A stretch of DNA of 12,356 nt from Pseudomonadota bacterium (GTDB lineage: Bacteria > Pseudomonadota > Alphaproteobacteria > Reyranellales > Reyranellaceae), in NCBI GenBank assembly GCA_023416135.1, contig JAEZIF010000340.1, forward strand, positions 1-12,356. Reading direction: 5' to 3'. The notes beneath the pieces were generated by a model. The model was not told the origin of the DNA, ran no database searches, and saw only the letters and a list, made by a program, of their open reading frames with translations. Shown one piece after another: positions 1 to 6,984 of the stretch (the stretch's first letter is position 1; each line of letters begins with the position of its first letter). The position numbers were made by a program, and so were the translations under genes.

Positions 1-25
1 TTAGGTCTGCCGGACCTTCCTTCAT
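1..25 (-). CDS. Possible start of a leftward gene cut by the window edge
   Basis: An ATG at 25-23 overlaps the TGA at 24-22 of the short frame above (an ATGA junction) and reads MKEGPADL before leaving the window. The frame is open but only eight codons are visible, and the upstream purine stretch (ACGAG) is a weak ribosome binding site. The same reading frame upstream of the ATG (VDE before M) would continue the preceding peptide smoothly if there were a frameshift, so this may be the interior of one gene rather than a new start. Confidence 0.2.
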
Positions 26-114
26 CTCGTCGACGCCGGCAGCGACTCGGGGTCGATCCAGGGACCGGCCTTGGTGTTCATCTGCGTCTTGGTGAAGAAC
101 GGATCGTTGTTCAC
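22..114 (-). CDS. Possible short or broken ORF at left edge
   Basis: Read leftward from a possible GTG at 114-112, 30 codons run to a TGA at 24-22; an ATG at 81-79 would give 19 residues. Almost every third codon position is G or C, which is typical of real coding sequence here, whereas the DNA to its right (115-170) loses that bias. The peptide includes an NNDPFFTKTQ stretch followed by KAGPWIDPESLPA and matches no family I recognise. It may be the 5' end of a leftward gene, divergent from the ligase at 171, that a frameshift near position 25-35 would carry off the left edge. It may instead be a short leader ORF or the remnant of a deleted gene. No strong ribosome binding site precedes either start. 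Confidence 0.3.
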   Translation of the reverse strand: MNNDPFFTKTQMNTKAGPWIDPESLPASTR

Positions 115-170
115 GACTCGTAGCGAAACTGAAGATTCCCGAGTAACAAGTAGGGGGTACGGAGGAACGC
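115..170 (+). promoter_or_regulatory. Leader and Shine-Dalgarno of the acyl-CoA synthetase
   Basis: This 56-nt stretch is less GC-rich than its surroundings and has no good coding frame. A GGAGG at 161-165 sits five bases before the ATG at 171 and fixes the ligase start. The promoter must lie here or further left; I see no convincing -35/-10 pair. Confidence 0.55.
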
Positions 171-1865
171 ATGCCCACCTTTCGCGAATCCCGCGATTTC
201 CTGCTGGCCAGCCGCACCGACTACGCCAGGGCGGTGGCGGACTTTCGCTGGCCCGAGCCGACGCCGTTCAACTGGGCGCTCGACTGGTTCGACGCCGAGC
301 TGGCGAATGCCGCGAACAAGGACCGCTGCGGCCTCTGGATCGTCGACGTGGCGAGCGGGCACGAGACCAGGCTCACCTTCGGCGAGCTGTCGCAGCGCTC
401 CAACCAGGTCGCCAACTGGCTGCGTCGGCAGGGCCTCGGGCGCGGAGACCATCTCCTGCTGGTGCTGAACAACGTGGCGCCGCTGTGGGAGATCATGCTG
501 GCGGCCATGAAGCTCGGCGTGGTCGTGATCCCGGCCACGACCCTGCTCACCACCGAGGAGCTTTCGGACCGCGTCGAGCGCGGCCGCGCGCGCATGATCG
601 TCACCGACGACGACCAGGTCGCCAAGTGCGCCGGCCTGCCGAAGGATGGCGTGACCTTCGTCAGCATCGGCGCGAAGCCGATCGCCGGCTGGCAGTCGCT
701 CGGCGATGCCTACAAGTGCCCGACCGAGTTCGCGGCGGACGGTGCGACCAACGCCGACGATCCCCTGCTGCTCTATTTCACCTCGGGCACGACGGCCAAG
801 CCCAAGCTGGTGCGTCACAGCCAGCGCAGCTATCCGGTGGGCGCGCTGTCGACCATGTACTGGCTCGGCCTCCAGCCCGGCGACGTGCATCTCAACATCT
901 CCTCGCCGGGCTGGGCCAAGCACGCCTGGAGCACCTTCTTCGCGCCGTGGAACGCCGGCGCCACGGTGTTGATCGTCAATCAGGCGCCGTTCAACGCCAA
1001 GGCGCTGCTGGGCGTGCTGGAGCGGTGCAAGGTCACGACCTTCTGCGCGCCGCCGACGGTGTGGCGCCTGATGATCCAGGAGGATCTCGCCGCGTCGAAG
1101 GTCTCCCTGCGCGAGGTCTGCGGCGCGGGCGAGCCCTTGAACCCGGAGGTCATCAACAAGGTCCAGGAAGCCTGGAGCCTCACCATCCGCGACGGCTACG
1201 GCCAGACCGAGACGACGGCACAGATCGCCAACTCGCCGGGACAGACGGTCAAGCCGGGCGCGATGGGCCGGCCGATGCCGGGCTATCGCGTGCTGGTGCT
1301 CGATCCCGACGGCATGCCGACCGACGAGGGCGAGATCTGCCTCGATCTCAACGAGGAACGTCCGGCCGGCCTGATGCAAGGCTATGCCGACGCCGAGGGC
1401 AAGCTGTCGGGCGCCAACGACAAGGTCTATCGCACCGGCGACGTCGCCAGCCTCGACGCCGACGGCTACCTGACCTTCGTCGGCCGCGCCGACGATGTCT
1501 TCAAGTCGTCGGACTACCGCATCAGCCCTTTCGAGCTGGAGAGCGTGCTGATCGAGCACGATGCCGTCGCCGAGGCGGCCGTCGTGCCAACTCCGGACGA
1601 CATCCGGCTCAGCATCCCGAAGGCGTACATCCTGCTGACCGCCGGCACGCCGCCCAGCAAGGAGACCGCGCGGTCGATCCTGGAATACACCCACCAGCGG
1701 CTGGCGCCGTTCAAGCGCATCCGCCGCCTGGAGTTCGTCAAGGAGCTGCCCAAGACGATCTCCGGCAAGATCCGGCGCAACCAGCTTCGCCGCGTCGAGT
1801 ACCAGGGCAGCGCCGCCGACGTCGCGCGCGGCGTGGAGTTTCACGAGAAGGACGTACTGTCTTGA
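171..1865 (+). CDS. AMP-forming acyl-CoA synthetase
   Basis: This 564-residue ANL-superfamily enzyme should activate a carboxylic acid as an acyl-adenylate and transfer it to CoA in the cytosol. All core motifs are visible. The phosphate loop TSGTTAKPK is at residues 204-212, GYGQTET at about 342-347, and YRTGD at 420-424. The hinge/GRADD region follows, then an SGK signature with the catalytic lysine at about residue 533. Alanine replaces the usual glycine after TSGTT, which I recall as a recurring variant in this acetyl/medium-chain acyl-CoA synthetase subgroup rather than a defect. The length is normal for the family. The start is the ATG five bases after GGAGG. The stop overlaps the TTG start of the MmgE/PrpD gene, so the two products probably act in one catabolic pathway. 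Chain length and substrate cannot be read from sequence; an aromatic or branched acid is as possible as a fatty acid. Confidence 0.93.
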   Translation: MPTFRESRDFLLASRTDYARAVADFRWPEPTPFNWALDWFDAELANAANKDRCGLWIVDVASGHETRLTFGELSQRSNQVANWLRRQGLGRGDHLLLVLNNVAPLWEIMLAAMKLGVVVIPATTLLTTEELSDRVERGRARMIVTDDDQVAKCAGLPKDGVTFVSIGAKPIAGWQSLGDAYKCPTEFAADGATNADDPLLLYFTSGTTAKPKLVRHSQRSYPVGALSTMYWLGLQPGDVHLNISSPGWAKHAWSTFFAPWNAGATVLIVNQAPFNAKALLGVLERCKVTTFCAPPTVWRLMIQEDLAASKVSLREVCGAGEPLNPEVINKVQEAWSLTIRDGYGQTETTAQIANSPGQTVKPGAMGRPMPGYRVLVLDPDGMPTDEGEICLDLNEERPAGLMQGYADAEGKLSGANDKVYRTGDVASLDADGYLTFVGRADDVFKSSDYRISPFELESVLIEHDAVAEAAVVPTPDDIRLSIPKAYILLTAGTPPSKETARSILEYTHQRLAPFKRIRRLEFVKELPKTISGKIRRNQLRRVEYQGSAADVARGVEFHEKDVLS

Positions 1866-3202
1866 TTCCCAGGCCCGGCATCACCCAGAACCTCGCCCGC
1901 TTCGTCGTCGACACCGGATGGGAGGACGTTCCCGAGCGGGCACGCCATGAGGCCAAGCGTGCGCTGCTGAACTTCTTCGCCGTGGCCATCGCCGGCTGCC
2001 GCACCGAGCCGGTCGAGCTGGCGCTGAGAACCCTGGCCGATTTTTCCGGCGGCAAGCAGGCGACGCTCGTCGGCCGCAGCGAGCGCATCGACGCGCTCAG
2101 CGCCGCCTTCCTGAACGGCGCCGGCGCCAATGTCTTCGACTATTGCGACACGCACCTGCCGACTGTGGTCCATCCGACGGCGCCTCTCGCGCCTGCCCTG
2201 CTGGCGCTGAGCGAACTGAGGCGCGTGAGCGGGCCGCAGCTGCTGACGGCCTTCGTGCTGGGCTTCGAGATCGAATGCCGGGTCGGCGCCGCGGTGTCGC
2301 CCGGCCATTACCCCAAGGGCTGGCACATCACCTCGACCTGCGGCGTGTTCGGTTCGGCGGCCGGAACGGCCAAGCTGCTCGGGCTCACGGCGGAGCAGGT
2401 CGTGTGGGCGCTGGGCAATGCGTCGACGCAATCCGGCGGCTTGTGCGAGTGCCTCGGCTGGCCGGCCAAGAGCGTCAGCGTCGGCAACGCCGCGCGCAAC
2501 GGCCTGCTCTCCGCGCTGCTGGCGGAGAAAGGCTTCTCCGGTCCGGCCGAACCGATCGCCGGCGCCCAGGGCTGGCTGGCCGCCATGGGCGAGCCGCCCA
2601 ACTGGGAGGCCTTCGAAGGCCTCGGCGCGACCTGGGAGGTCCTGGACAATTCGCTGAAACCCTACCCGGCGGGCTTCGTGATCCATCCTCTGCTCGACTG
2701 CGCGCTCGACTGGCGCAAGCAGAATCCCGACGCCGTCGTCGAGCGCGTGGCGGTGCGCGGCAATCCGCTGCTGGTGCAGCGCACCGACCGGCCCGAGGTC
2801 GCGACCGGCCGCGAGGCGCAGGTGAGCCTGCAGCACGCCACGGCCGCCGCGCTGGTGCTGGGCAAGGCGGGCCTGAAGGAGTTCACCGACGCCTGCGTCA
2901 ACGATCCGGCGGTCAAGGCGATGCGGCGCAGGATCGAGGTGGCGGCCGATCCCGCGATCTCGACGATCGCCATCGAGGTCGATCTGTTCACGTCCGACGG
3001 CAAGAAGCACAGCGCATCGACCAAGGCGGCACGCGGCTCGTCGGCCAATCCGCTGAAGGACGCCGAGATCGAGCAGAAGCTCGTCGACGAAGCGAAGAGC
3101 TGGCGGCCGCAGCACGACGTCCGGCCGCTCATCGACACCGTATGGTCGCTGGACAAGAGCAGCGACGTCTCGACCCTGGCGGCGCTGACCGTGCCCAAGT
3201 AG
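1862..3202 (+). CDS. MmgE/PrpD family protein (2-methylcitrate dehydratase-like)
   Basis: The 446-residue product belongs to the MmgE/PrpD family, which includes 2-methylcitrate dehydratase, cis-aconitate decarboxylase and related dehydratases and epimerases. Family hallmarks are visible: an N-terminal helical LARFV...AKRALLNFFAVAIAG segment; FDYCDTH with HPTAPLAPALLAL near residues 90-115; GWHITSTCGVFGSAAG near 155-170; and a SLKPYPAGFVIHPLLD segment near 265. The length fits the family. I chose TTG at 1862 because the frame has no ATG or GTG near the family's N-terminus. This TTG overlaps the ligase TGA (TTGA) and lies nine bases after a GAGAAGGA motif at 1845-1852. Translation is therefore probably coupled to the ligase. 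No methylcitrate synthase or propionate gene is nearby, so a PrpD role in propionate breakdown is not supported. A hydratase/isomerase step on the acid or CoA ester handled by the ligase is an inference. Confidence 0.88.
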   Translation: MIPRPGITQNLARFVVDTGWEDVPERARHEAKRALLNFFAVAIAGCRTEPVELALRTLADFSGGKQATLVGRSERIDALSAAFLNGAGANVFDYCDTHLPTVVHPTAPLAPALLALSELRRVSGPQLLTAFVLGFEIECRVGAAVSPGHYPKGWHITSTCGVFGSAAGTAKLLGLTAEQVVWALGNASTQSGGLCECLGWPAKSVSVGNAARNGLLSALLAEKGFSGPAEPIAGAQGWLAAMGEPPNWEAFEGLGATWEVLDNSLKPYPAGFVIHPLLDCALDWRKQNPDAVVERVAVRGNPLLVQRTDRPEVATGREAQVSLQHATAAALVLGKAGLKEFTDACVNDPAVKAMRRRIEVAADPAISTIAIEVDLFTSDGKKHSASTKAARGSSANPLKDAEIEQKLVDEAKSWRPQHDVRPLIDTVWSLDKSSDVSTLAALTVPK

Positions 3203-3233
3203 TCATCCCTCGCCTGCGCTCAGGACGACCGAA

Positions 3234-3752
3234 TCACGCGTCGACCTTCTCCGCCTTCTTGATGTTGGAGCGCTTGATGCGGTCGAGGTTGGCGCCTTCG
3301 ATGCGCACCAGCTTGGTGAGCCCGTCGCGCCTGGGCGAGTGCACGACGCCGACATCGTAGAAATGCGCGTCGCCCGGCTTCAGCACGTAGGTCCGCTCCG
3401 GCTCGACCAATGACGGCGCCGTCGCGTCACCCTTGCGGACGATGCGCCAGTCGGTCATCTCGGTATCGCCTACCGCCAGGCCGTAGATCGCCCAGCTCGA
3501 GCCGTGATCGTGCGGCTCGCCGTGCGCCGGCTTCTCGTAGACATGGCCGCAGACGCAGAAGCCGAGCTCGGGATCCTCGTACAGCACCTTGCGCGGCTTG
3601 CAGTCCTCGGCGCGCAGATGCTTTTCGACGAACTCCTTGTCGAGCAGCACCTTGGAGACGAGCTTGACGACGGCCTGCTTGCCGCCGACGCCGGGATCAG
3701 CCTTCAGGGCGATGCGGATGTCGTCGCTGAGCTGTTCGAGTGTATAGCCCAT
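3234..3752 (-). CDS. Cupin-fold metalloprotein, possible non-heme iron dioxygenase
   Basis: This is a 172-residue cytosolic protein. The N-terminal ~55 residues are helical and charged, and the rest looks like a double-stranded beta-helix (cupin). Likely metal ligands are H81 and H83 in PHDHGSSW and H138 in VGVVHSP, with a PGD turn at 126-128. The glutamate that normally follows the first two histidines in classical cupins is not in its usual place, which resembles the three-histidine site of cysteine-dioxygenase-like proteins. C66 and C68 flank the barrel entrance. The start is the ATG at 3752-3750, five bases downstream of GGAAGGA (3764-3758); a longer frame further upstream would run into the preceding gene. 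It is last in a five-gene leftward operon, 44 nt after the secreted protein gene. Thiol dioxygenase-like activity is an inference; a non-catalytic binding protein is possible. Confidence 0.75.
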   Translation of the reverse strand: MGYTLEQLSDDIRIALKADPGVGGKQAVVKLVSKVLLDKEFVEKHLRAEDCKPRKVLYEDPELGFCVCGHVYEKPAHGEPHDHGSSWAIYGLAVGDTEMTDWRIVRKGDATAPSLVEPERTYVLKPGDAHFYDVGVVHSPRRDGLTKLVRIEGANLDRIKRSNIKKAEKVDA

Positions 3753-3796
3753 GGCATTCCTTCCTTGGCTTTGGCGCGAGTTCTCGGGGGTGGAGC

Positions 3797-4270
3797 TTAC
3801 TGGACGAAGGCGACGACTTCGAGGGTCCAATGCCATTGGTTGCGGGGAACCTTGCAGTCGGCAATGACGATGTCCTCGCACGTTCCGGGTGGCGAGTCGG
3901 TCTCGAGTCGATAGAGCAGCGTGGTCTCACCCTTGGTGAACCCCTTTTGTGTGCTGTAGGGCCCGTCGGCATCGTAATCTTGCACCCGGGTCCATGCCGT
4001 GAGCGAGCGGCCGAGCTTGTCGTCCAACGCGTCGAAAGCGATCGCCAATCCGATCGCCTTGCCGGAAAGCAGGCAGGCGTCGCCCTTCACGTTATTCGGA
4101 AAGGCCGGCCTTCCGGTCGTGGCCGAGAGCGGGATGCCGGCGACCTTGCCGAGCGTTTCGGCCAGCGCCCGGCATTGACCCGGCGGCGCGGGCTTGATGT
4201 TGCGGTCGGCGGCAAGCGCAGGACACAGCGCCAACGCAAAGGCGACGGCGGGGCCGATCATTCTGTTCAT
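3797..4270 (-). CDS. Small secreted protein with four cysteines, unknown function
   Basis: The 157-residue product begins with a clear signal peptide: MNRM, then a hydrophobic core of about 15 residues ending ALCPALA-A, with cleavage expected near residue 21. The mature part, about 136 residues, has four cysteines (C33, C66, C131 and C139), enough for two disulfides in the periplasm. It ends in a tryptophan-rich NQWHWTLEVVAFVQ. I recognise no family. The ATG at 4270-4268 is supported by AGAAGGGA (4283-4276) five bases upstream; longer upstream starts would overlap the preceding gene and lack the signal peptide. It lies 16 nt after the methyltransferase fusion and 44 nt before the cupin gene, so it is almost certainly co-transcribed with cytosolic enzymes. 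A periplasmic binding or inhibitor-like role would be a guess. Confidence 0.8.
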   Translation of the reverse strand: MNRMIGPAVAFALALCPALAADRNIKPAPPGQCRALAETLGKVAGIPLSATTGRPAFPNNVKGDACLLSGKAIGLAIAFDALDDKLGRSLTAWTRVQDYDADGPYSTQKGFTKGETTLLYRLETDSPPGTCEDIVIADCKVPRNQWHWTLEVVAFVQ

Positions 4271-4286
4271 GCAATTCCCTTCTGCG

Positions 4287-5591
4287 TCATGGGCCGGGCT
4301 TGTGTCCCACCACGCAATGCATGGGGTGGGCCATGAACAGCAGACCCTGCCTTCCTGCAACGTCGCGCGCGGCCTGCCAGGCGGTGAGTTCCGCCGGCAA
4401 GAGCTGCGCCGTCAGGTGATCCTCGCGGTAGCGCCAGATGGGCCCCTCGGGCCGATCCAGAGTCACCAGGGCGGGAAAGCAGGTCAGATCGCGCAAGCCT
4501 GCCTGCCGGACACGGCGATAGAGGCTGGCGTCGGCAACGCCCTTGGCGCCGACCGACTGCGGCGGCGTCACGGCCCGCTCGCGCAGGGCGTCAGGCATGT
4601 CGACGCTCCACCATTGCGGCAGGTCGATCGACCGCACGATCACGCCGACGCGCCCGGCCGGCCGCGCCACGCGCATCATCTCGGCGAGCGCGCGGTCGGC
4701 GTCGCACTCTTCGAGCACCGTCACCGAGAAGATACAGTCGAACGATGCGTCTCCGAACGGCAGCGTTTCGGCATTGCCCGGCGTGAACCGAATGAGCCCG
4801 TCGAGGCCATCGGCCCTGGCCAGCGCCTCGGCCTCGCGCAGCAGGAATCCATTGGTATCGATTGCCGTGATCGGGTTGGCCTTGCCCAGCCAACCGGCCA
4901 ACAAGCGATCGAGCGAGCCCGCGCCGCAGCCGACATCGAGGATCGTCTCGCCTGCCTTGGGCGCCATCAGGTCGATCAGGGTCCTGAACATCGCCTGGTA
5001 GGTCGGCGCCTGGGCACGGTCCTCGAGCGTGGCAACGCCACCGAGATGCGCGCCGCCCAGGGTGATGACCGTGAACTGTTGAGCGAGGCGCGCGACCGCC
5101 GGCGCCCATTGCGACGGCGCCAGGAAGAACGGCAGCAGCATCAAGGCCGGACCGGCGCCTTCGATGCGGTAGGAGATGCCGGCGTGACTGCCCTCGCGCG
5201 CCTGGCTCGTCGGCGCGTCGGCTGTGAACTTGCCCAGGAAGCCCGACATCGCCGGCACGATCTCGTCCGTGCGATCGGCCACGACGTCGGCCCAGCCGGG
5301 CGCGTCGTAGCCCGCAAGCACGATCCGCCGCGAGCCGGGCAGCCGCGCCTCGGCGCGGGCCGTCACATCCGCGGTCATGCCGCCGTCGCCGCAGATCATC
5401 AGCAGGCGCCCGGGCACCGCACCGAAGGAAACCGGATCGAGCCGGGTCGGCACGCACAGCACGACCCCGGCCAACCGCGAGCCGAAGCCGGCCGCAAGAC
5501 CTGCGATGTCGCCGGGCATCTGCGTCGCGACATGCGTGGCGCCGATGCCGAGATGATCCCACAAGGCGAGCAGGCGTTCGGTGGGCGTCAT
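4287..5591 (-). CDS. Fusion: rearranged alpha/beta-hydrolase-like segments plus SAM methyltransferase
   Basis: This 434-residue protein has three parts. Residues 1-122 look like the second half of an alpha/beta hydrolase: LLALWDHLGI before the nucleophile elbow, then a C-terminal strand pattern (PGRLLMICGD) and a DRTDEIVPAMSGFL helix. The elbow itself reads TQMPGD, with no GxSxG. Residues 133-190 look like the first half (EGAGPALMLLPF...SQWAPAVARLAQQFTVITL). Residues ~195-434 are a class I SAM methyltransferase: motif I ILDVGCGAGS at 217-226, an acidic residue D245 in ITAIDTN, then GNAETLPF and FDCIFSVTVLEE. The hydrolase halves are thus in reversed order and lack a catalytic serine. The ATG at 5591-5589 lies one base after the GST stop, with GGGAG upstream. 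The methyltransferase is probably active; the N-terminal region is probably a binding or structural domain. The substrate is unknown. Confidence 0.85.
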   Translation of the reverse strand: MTPTERLLALWDHLGIGATHVATQMPGDIAGLAAGFGSRLAGVVLCVPTRLDPVSFGAVPGRLLMICGDGGMTADVTARAEARLPGSRRIVLAGYDAPGWADVVADRTDEIVPAMSGFLGKFTADAPTSQAREGSHAGISYRIEGAGPALMLLPFFLAPSQWAPAVARLAQQFTVITLGGAHLGGVATLEDRAQAPTYQAMFRTLIDLMAPKAGETILDVGCGAGSLDRLLAGWLGKANPITAIDTNGFLLREAEALARADGLDGLIRFTPGNAETLPFGDASFDCIFSVTVLEECDADRALAEMMRVARPAGRVGVIVRSIDLPQWWSVDMPDALRERAVTPPQSVGAKGVADASLYRRVRQAGLRDLTCFPALVTLDRPEGPIWRYREDHLTAQLLPAELTAWQAARDVAGRQGLLFMAHPMHCVVGHKPGP

Positions 5592-5592
5592 G

Positions 5593-6189
5593 TCACGCGC
5601 TCCCGTTACGACCGTGCTTGCGGAAGGCCGGCCGCGCGCTCAGCCGCTCATAGTAGGCCTCGACTTGAGGAAAAGCCGGCCGCTCGAACGGCGTCATGAA
5701 CCAGCGGTTGACCGACAGGCCGATCGGGATGTCGGCCAGCGTGAACGCGACGCCGGCGACATGGCCGCCGGAGCGCGCAAGCTGGCCGTCGAGGATCGCC
5801 ACCATGCGCGTCCACTGTTTCTTCGAGCCCTCGACCTCGCGGGGATCATCGAAGGTCTGGTTGCGGCGCACGATCGCCGAGAAGGCGTAGCGCCAGGCGC
5901 TGTTGAATTCCGTCGCCTGCCAGTCGATCCAGCGGTCGACCTCGGCGCGCGCTCGCGGCTCGGTCGGCAGCAGCATGTGCGCCGCCGATTTGCCGGCGAG
6001 ATAGCGGATGATGCTGTTGCTCTCCCACAGCACGAAGTCGCCGTCGACGATCACCGGCGCCAGGCCGTTCGGGTTCTGCGCCATCTCCGGACCGTCATCG
6101 GCGCGGCTGTAGGCGATGCCGATCTCCTTGCAGGTCCACAGGACCTTGCGCACGTTGATCGACGAGGGCTTGCCGAGGATGCGTATCAC
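5593..6189 (-). CDS. Glutathione S-transferase
   Basis: This 198-residue cytosolic enzyme conjugates or isomerises electrophilic substrates using glutathione. The N-terminal thioredoxin-like domain starts IRILGKPSSINVRK, where S9/S10 and N12 sit in the position of the catalytic serine of beta/theta/zeta-like GSTs. The cis-proline segment LAPVIVDGD and the glutathione-binding ESNSIIRYL follow. The all-helical C-terminal domain contains the FTLADI N-capping box. The length is normal. I chose GTG at 6189-6187 because it overlaps the SDR stop (GTGA), gives the expected N-terminus with the first beta strand, and no ATG lies near; any earlier start would add non-homologous residues. The stop is one base before the next gene, so translation is tightly coupled on both sides. 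Context with an SDR and a monooxygenase suggests handling of an epoxide or other electrophile (inference). Confidence 0.9.
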   Translation of the reverse strand: MIRILGKPSSINVRKVLWTCKEIGIAYSRADDGPEMAQNPNGLAPVIVDGDFVLWESNSIIRYLAGKSAAHMLLPTEPRARAEVDRWIDWQATEFNSAWRYAFSAIVRRNQTFDDPREVEGSKKQWTRMVAILDGQLARSGGHVAGVAFTLADIPIGLSVNRWFMTPFERPAFPQVEAYYERLSARPAFRKHGRNGSA

Positions 6190-6914
6190 AGGAACGACAT
6201 GCCTCCGCTCAACGCCACGGTCTGTCCGGTCATGTATTCGTTGCCGATCAGCATCAAGGCGACCTGGGCGCATTCCTCGGGTGTGCCGAGGCGGCCGAGC
6301 GGGATGCGCGAGGCCGACGAGGCCACGGTGCCCACCATGTCGGTCTGGATAAGCGACGGCGCCACCGCGTTCACCGTGACTCCGTCCTTCACCAGCCGCG
6401 CCGCGTAGCCTCGCGTCAGGCCTTCCAGGCCGGCCTTGGAGGCGTTGTAGTGCGGCCCCACGCCGCCTGCGCCACGGGCCGCGCCGGAGGAAATATTGAC
6501 GATGCGGCCCCAGCGCCGCGTCCGCATGCCCGGCAGCACGGCCTGGGTGCAGAGGAAGACCGACTTCAGATTGACCGCGATGGTGAGGTCGAAGTCCTCC
6601 TCGGTGAGCTCGTCGATCGAGCGGCCGATGGCGATGCCGGCATTGTTGATCAGCACGTCGATCGGCCCCAGCTCGCGCTCGACGCCGGCCACCATGCCCT
6701 TCACCGACGCGGCCTGCGAGACGTCCGCGCCGACCGCGATCGCCCGGCCGCCCTGACCGTGGATCGCCGCCACCACGGCCGTCGCCTCGGCCGACTTGGT
6801 CATGTAGTTCACCGCCACGGCGGCGCCGGCTTCGGCCAGCGAAATCGCAATGGCGCGGCCGATGCCGCGCGAACCGCCTGTCACCAGCGCAACCCTGCCC
6901 TTCAGCGCCATCAT
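6186..6914 (-). CDS. Short-chain dehydrogenase/reductase (FabG-like)
   Basis: A 242-residue classical SDR that should oxidise or reduce a hydroxyl/carbonyl group with NAD(P). The cofactor motif TGGSRGIG is at residues 12-19, NNAG at 90-93, catalytic N115, serine at 142/143, and YNASK with Y156 and K160; the C-terminus ends YMTGQTVALSGGMSFL as in FabG-type enzymes. The loop after the second strand reads VNYMTKS, and a basic residue there would favour NADPH (tentative). The start is the ATG at 6914-6912, six bases after GGAGG (6925-6921). It is the first gene of the leftward operon and overlaps the GST start by four bases. FabG-like sequence does not imply fatty-acid synthesis: with no acyl carrier protein or other fab genes nearby, a catabolic dehydrogenase is more likely. 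Confidence 0.92.
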   Translation of the reverse strand: MMALKGRVALVTGGSRGIGRAIAISLAEAGAAVAVNYMTKSAEATAVVAAIHGQGGRAIAVGADVSQAASVKGMVAGVERELGPIDVLINNAGIAIGRSIDELTEEDFDLTIAVNLKSVFLCTQAVLPGMRTRRWGRIVNISSGAARGAGGVGPHYNASKAGLEGLTRGYAARLVKDGVTVNAVAPSLIQTDMVGTVASSASRIPLGRLGTPEECAQVALMLIGNEYMTGQTVALSGGMSFL

Positions 6915-6984
6915 TTCATCCCTCCGGTTGTCGACCCCGCCGGTCCGGCATGTTACCCGTTTACCAACGAACAGGAGCATAGAC
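6915..6984. promoter_or_regulatory. Divergent intergenic region, SDR operon / flavin monooxygenase
   Basis: These 70 nt separate two divergent starts and carry both ribosome binding sites: GGAGG for the SDR (complement of 6921-6925) and AGGAG for the monooxygenase (6973-6977). A short imperfect direct repeat, GTTACC at 6952-6957 and TTTACC at 6960-6965, is the only pattern between them and could mark a regulator site. I see no convincing sigma-70 hexamer pair, so the promoters may lie inside the neighbouring coding ends. Confidence 0.45.

Noticed and set aside
111..1844. A long open frame on the minus strand opposite the ligase.
   Set aside because: It is low-complexity, His/Arg/Gly-rich translation typical of antisense frames in GC-rich genes, with no motif and no ribosome binding site.
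71..3202. A single 1043-codon rightward reading frame spanning the ligase and MmgE/PrpD genes, as if a giant fusion.
   Set aside because: Before 1862 its translation is arginine/alanine-rich nonsense in a shifted frame under the clearly recognisable acyl-CoA synthetase; only the part after 1862 is a real protein.
1862..3202. Assigning the gene as prpD of the methylcitrate cycle.
   Set aside because: The family is functionally mixed and there is no methylcitrate synthase, methylisocitrate lyase or other propionate gene in the window.
3203..3233. A possible terminator between the convergent MmgE/PrpD and cupin genes.
   Set aside because: The 31-nt gap shows no stem of useful length and no T-run.
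4194..5699. A 501-codon rightward frame opposite the methyltransferase fusion.
   Set aside because: The antisense of a gene with clear SAM-binding motifs; the product has no recognisable domain.
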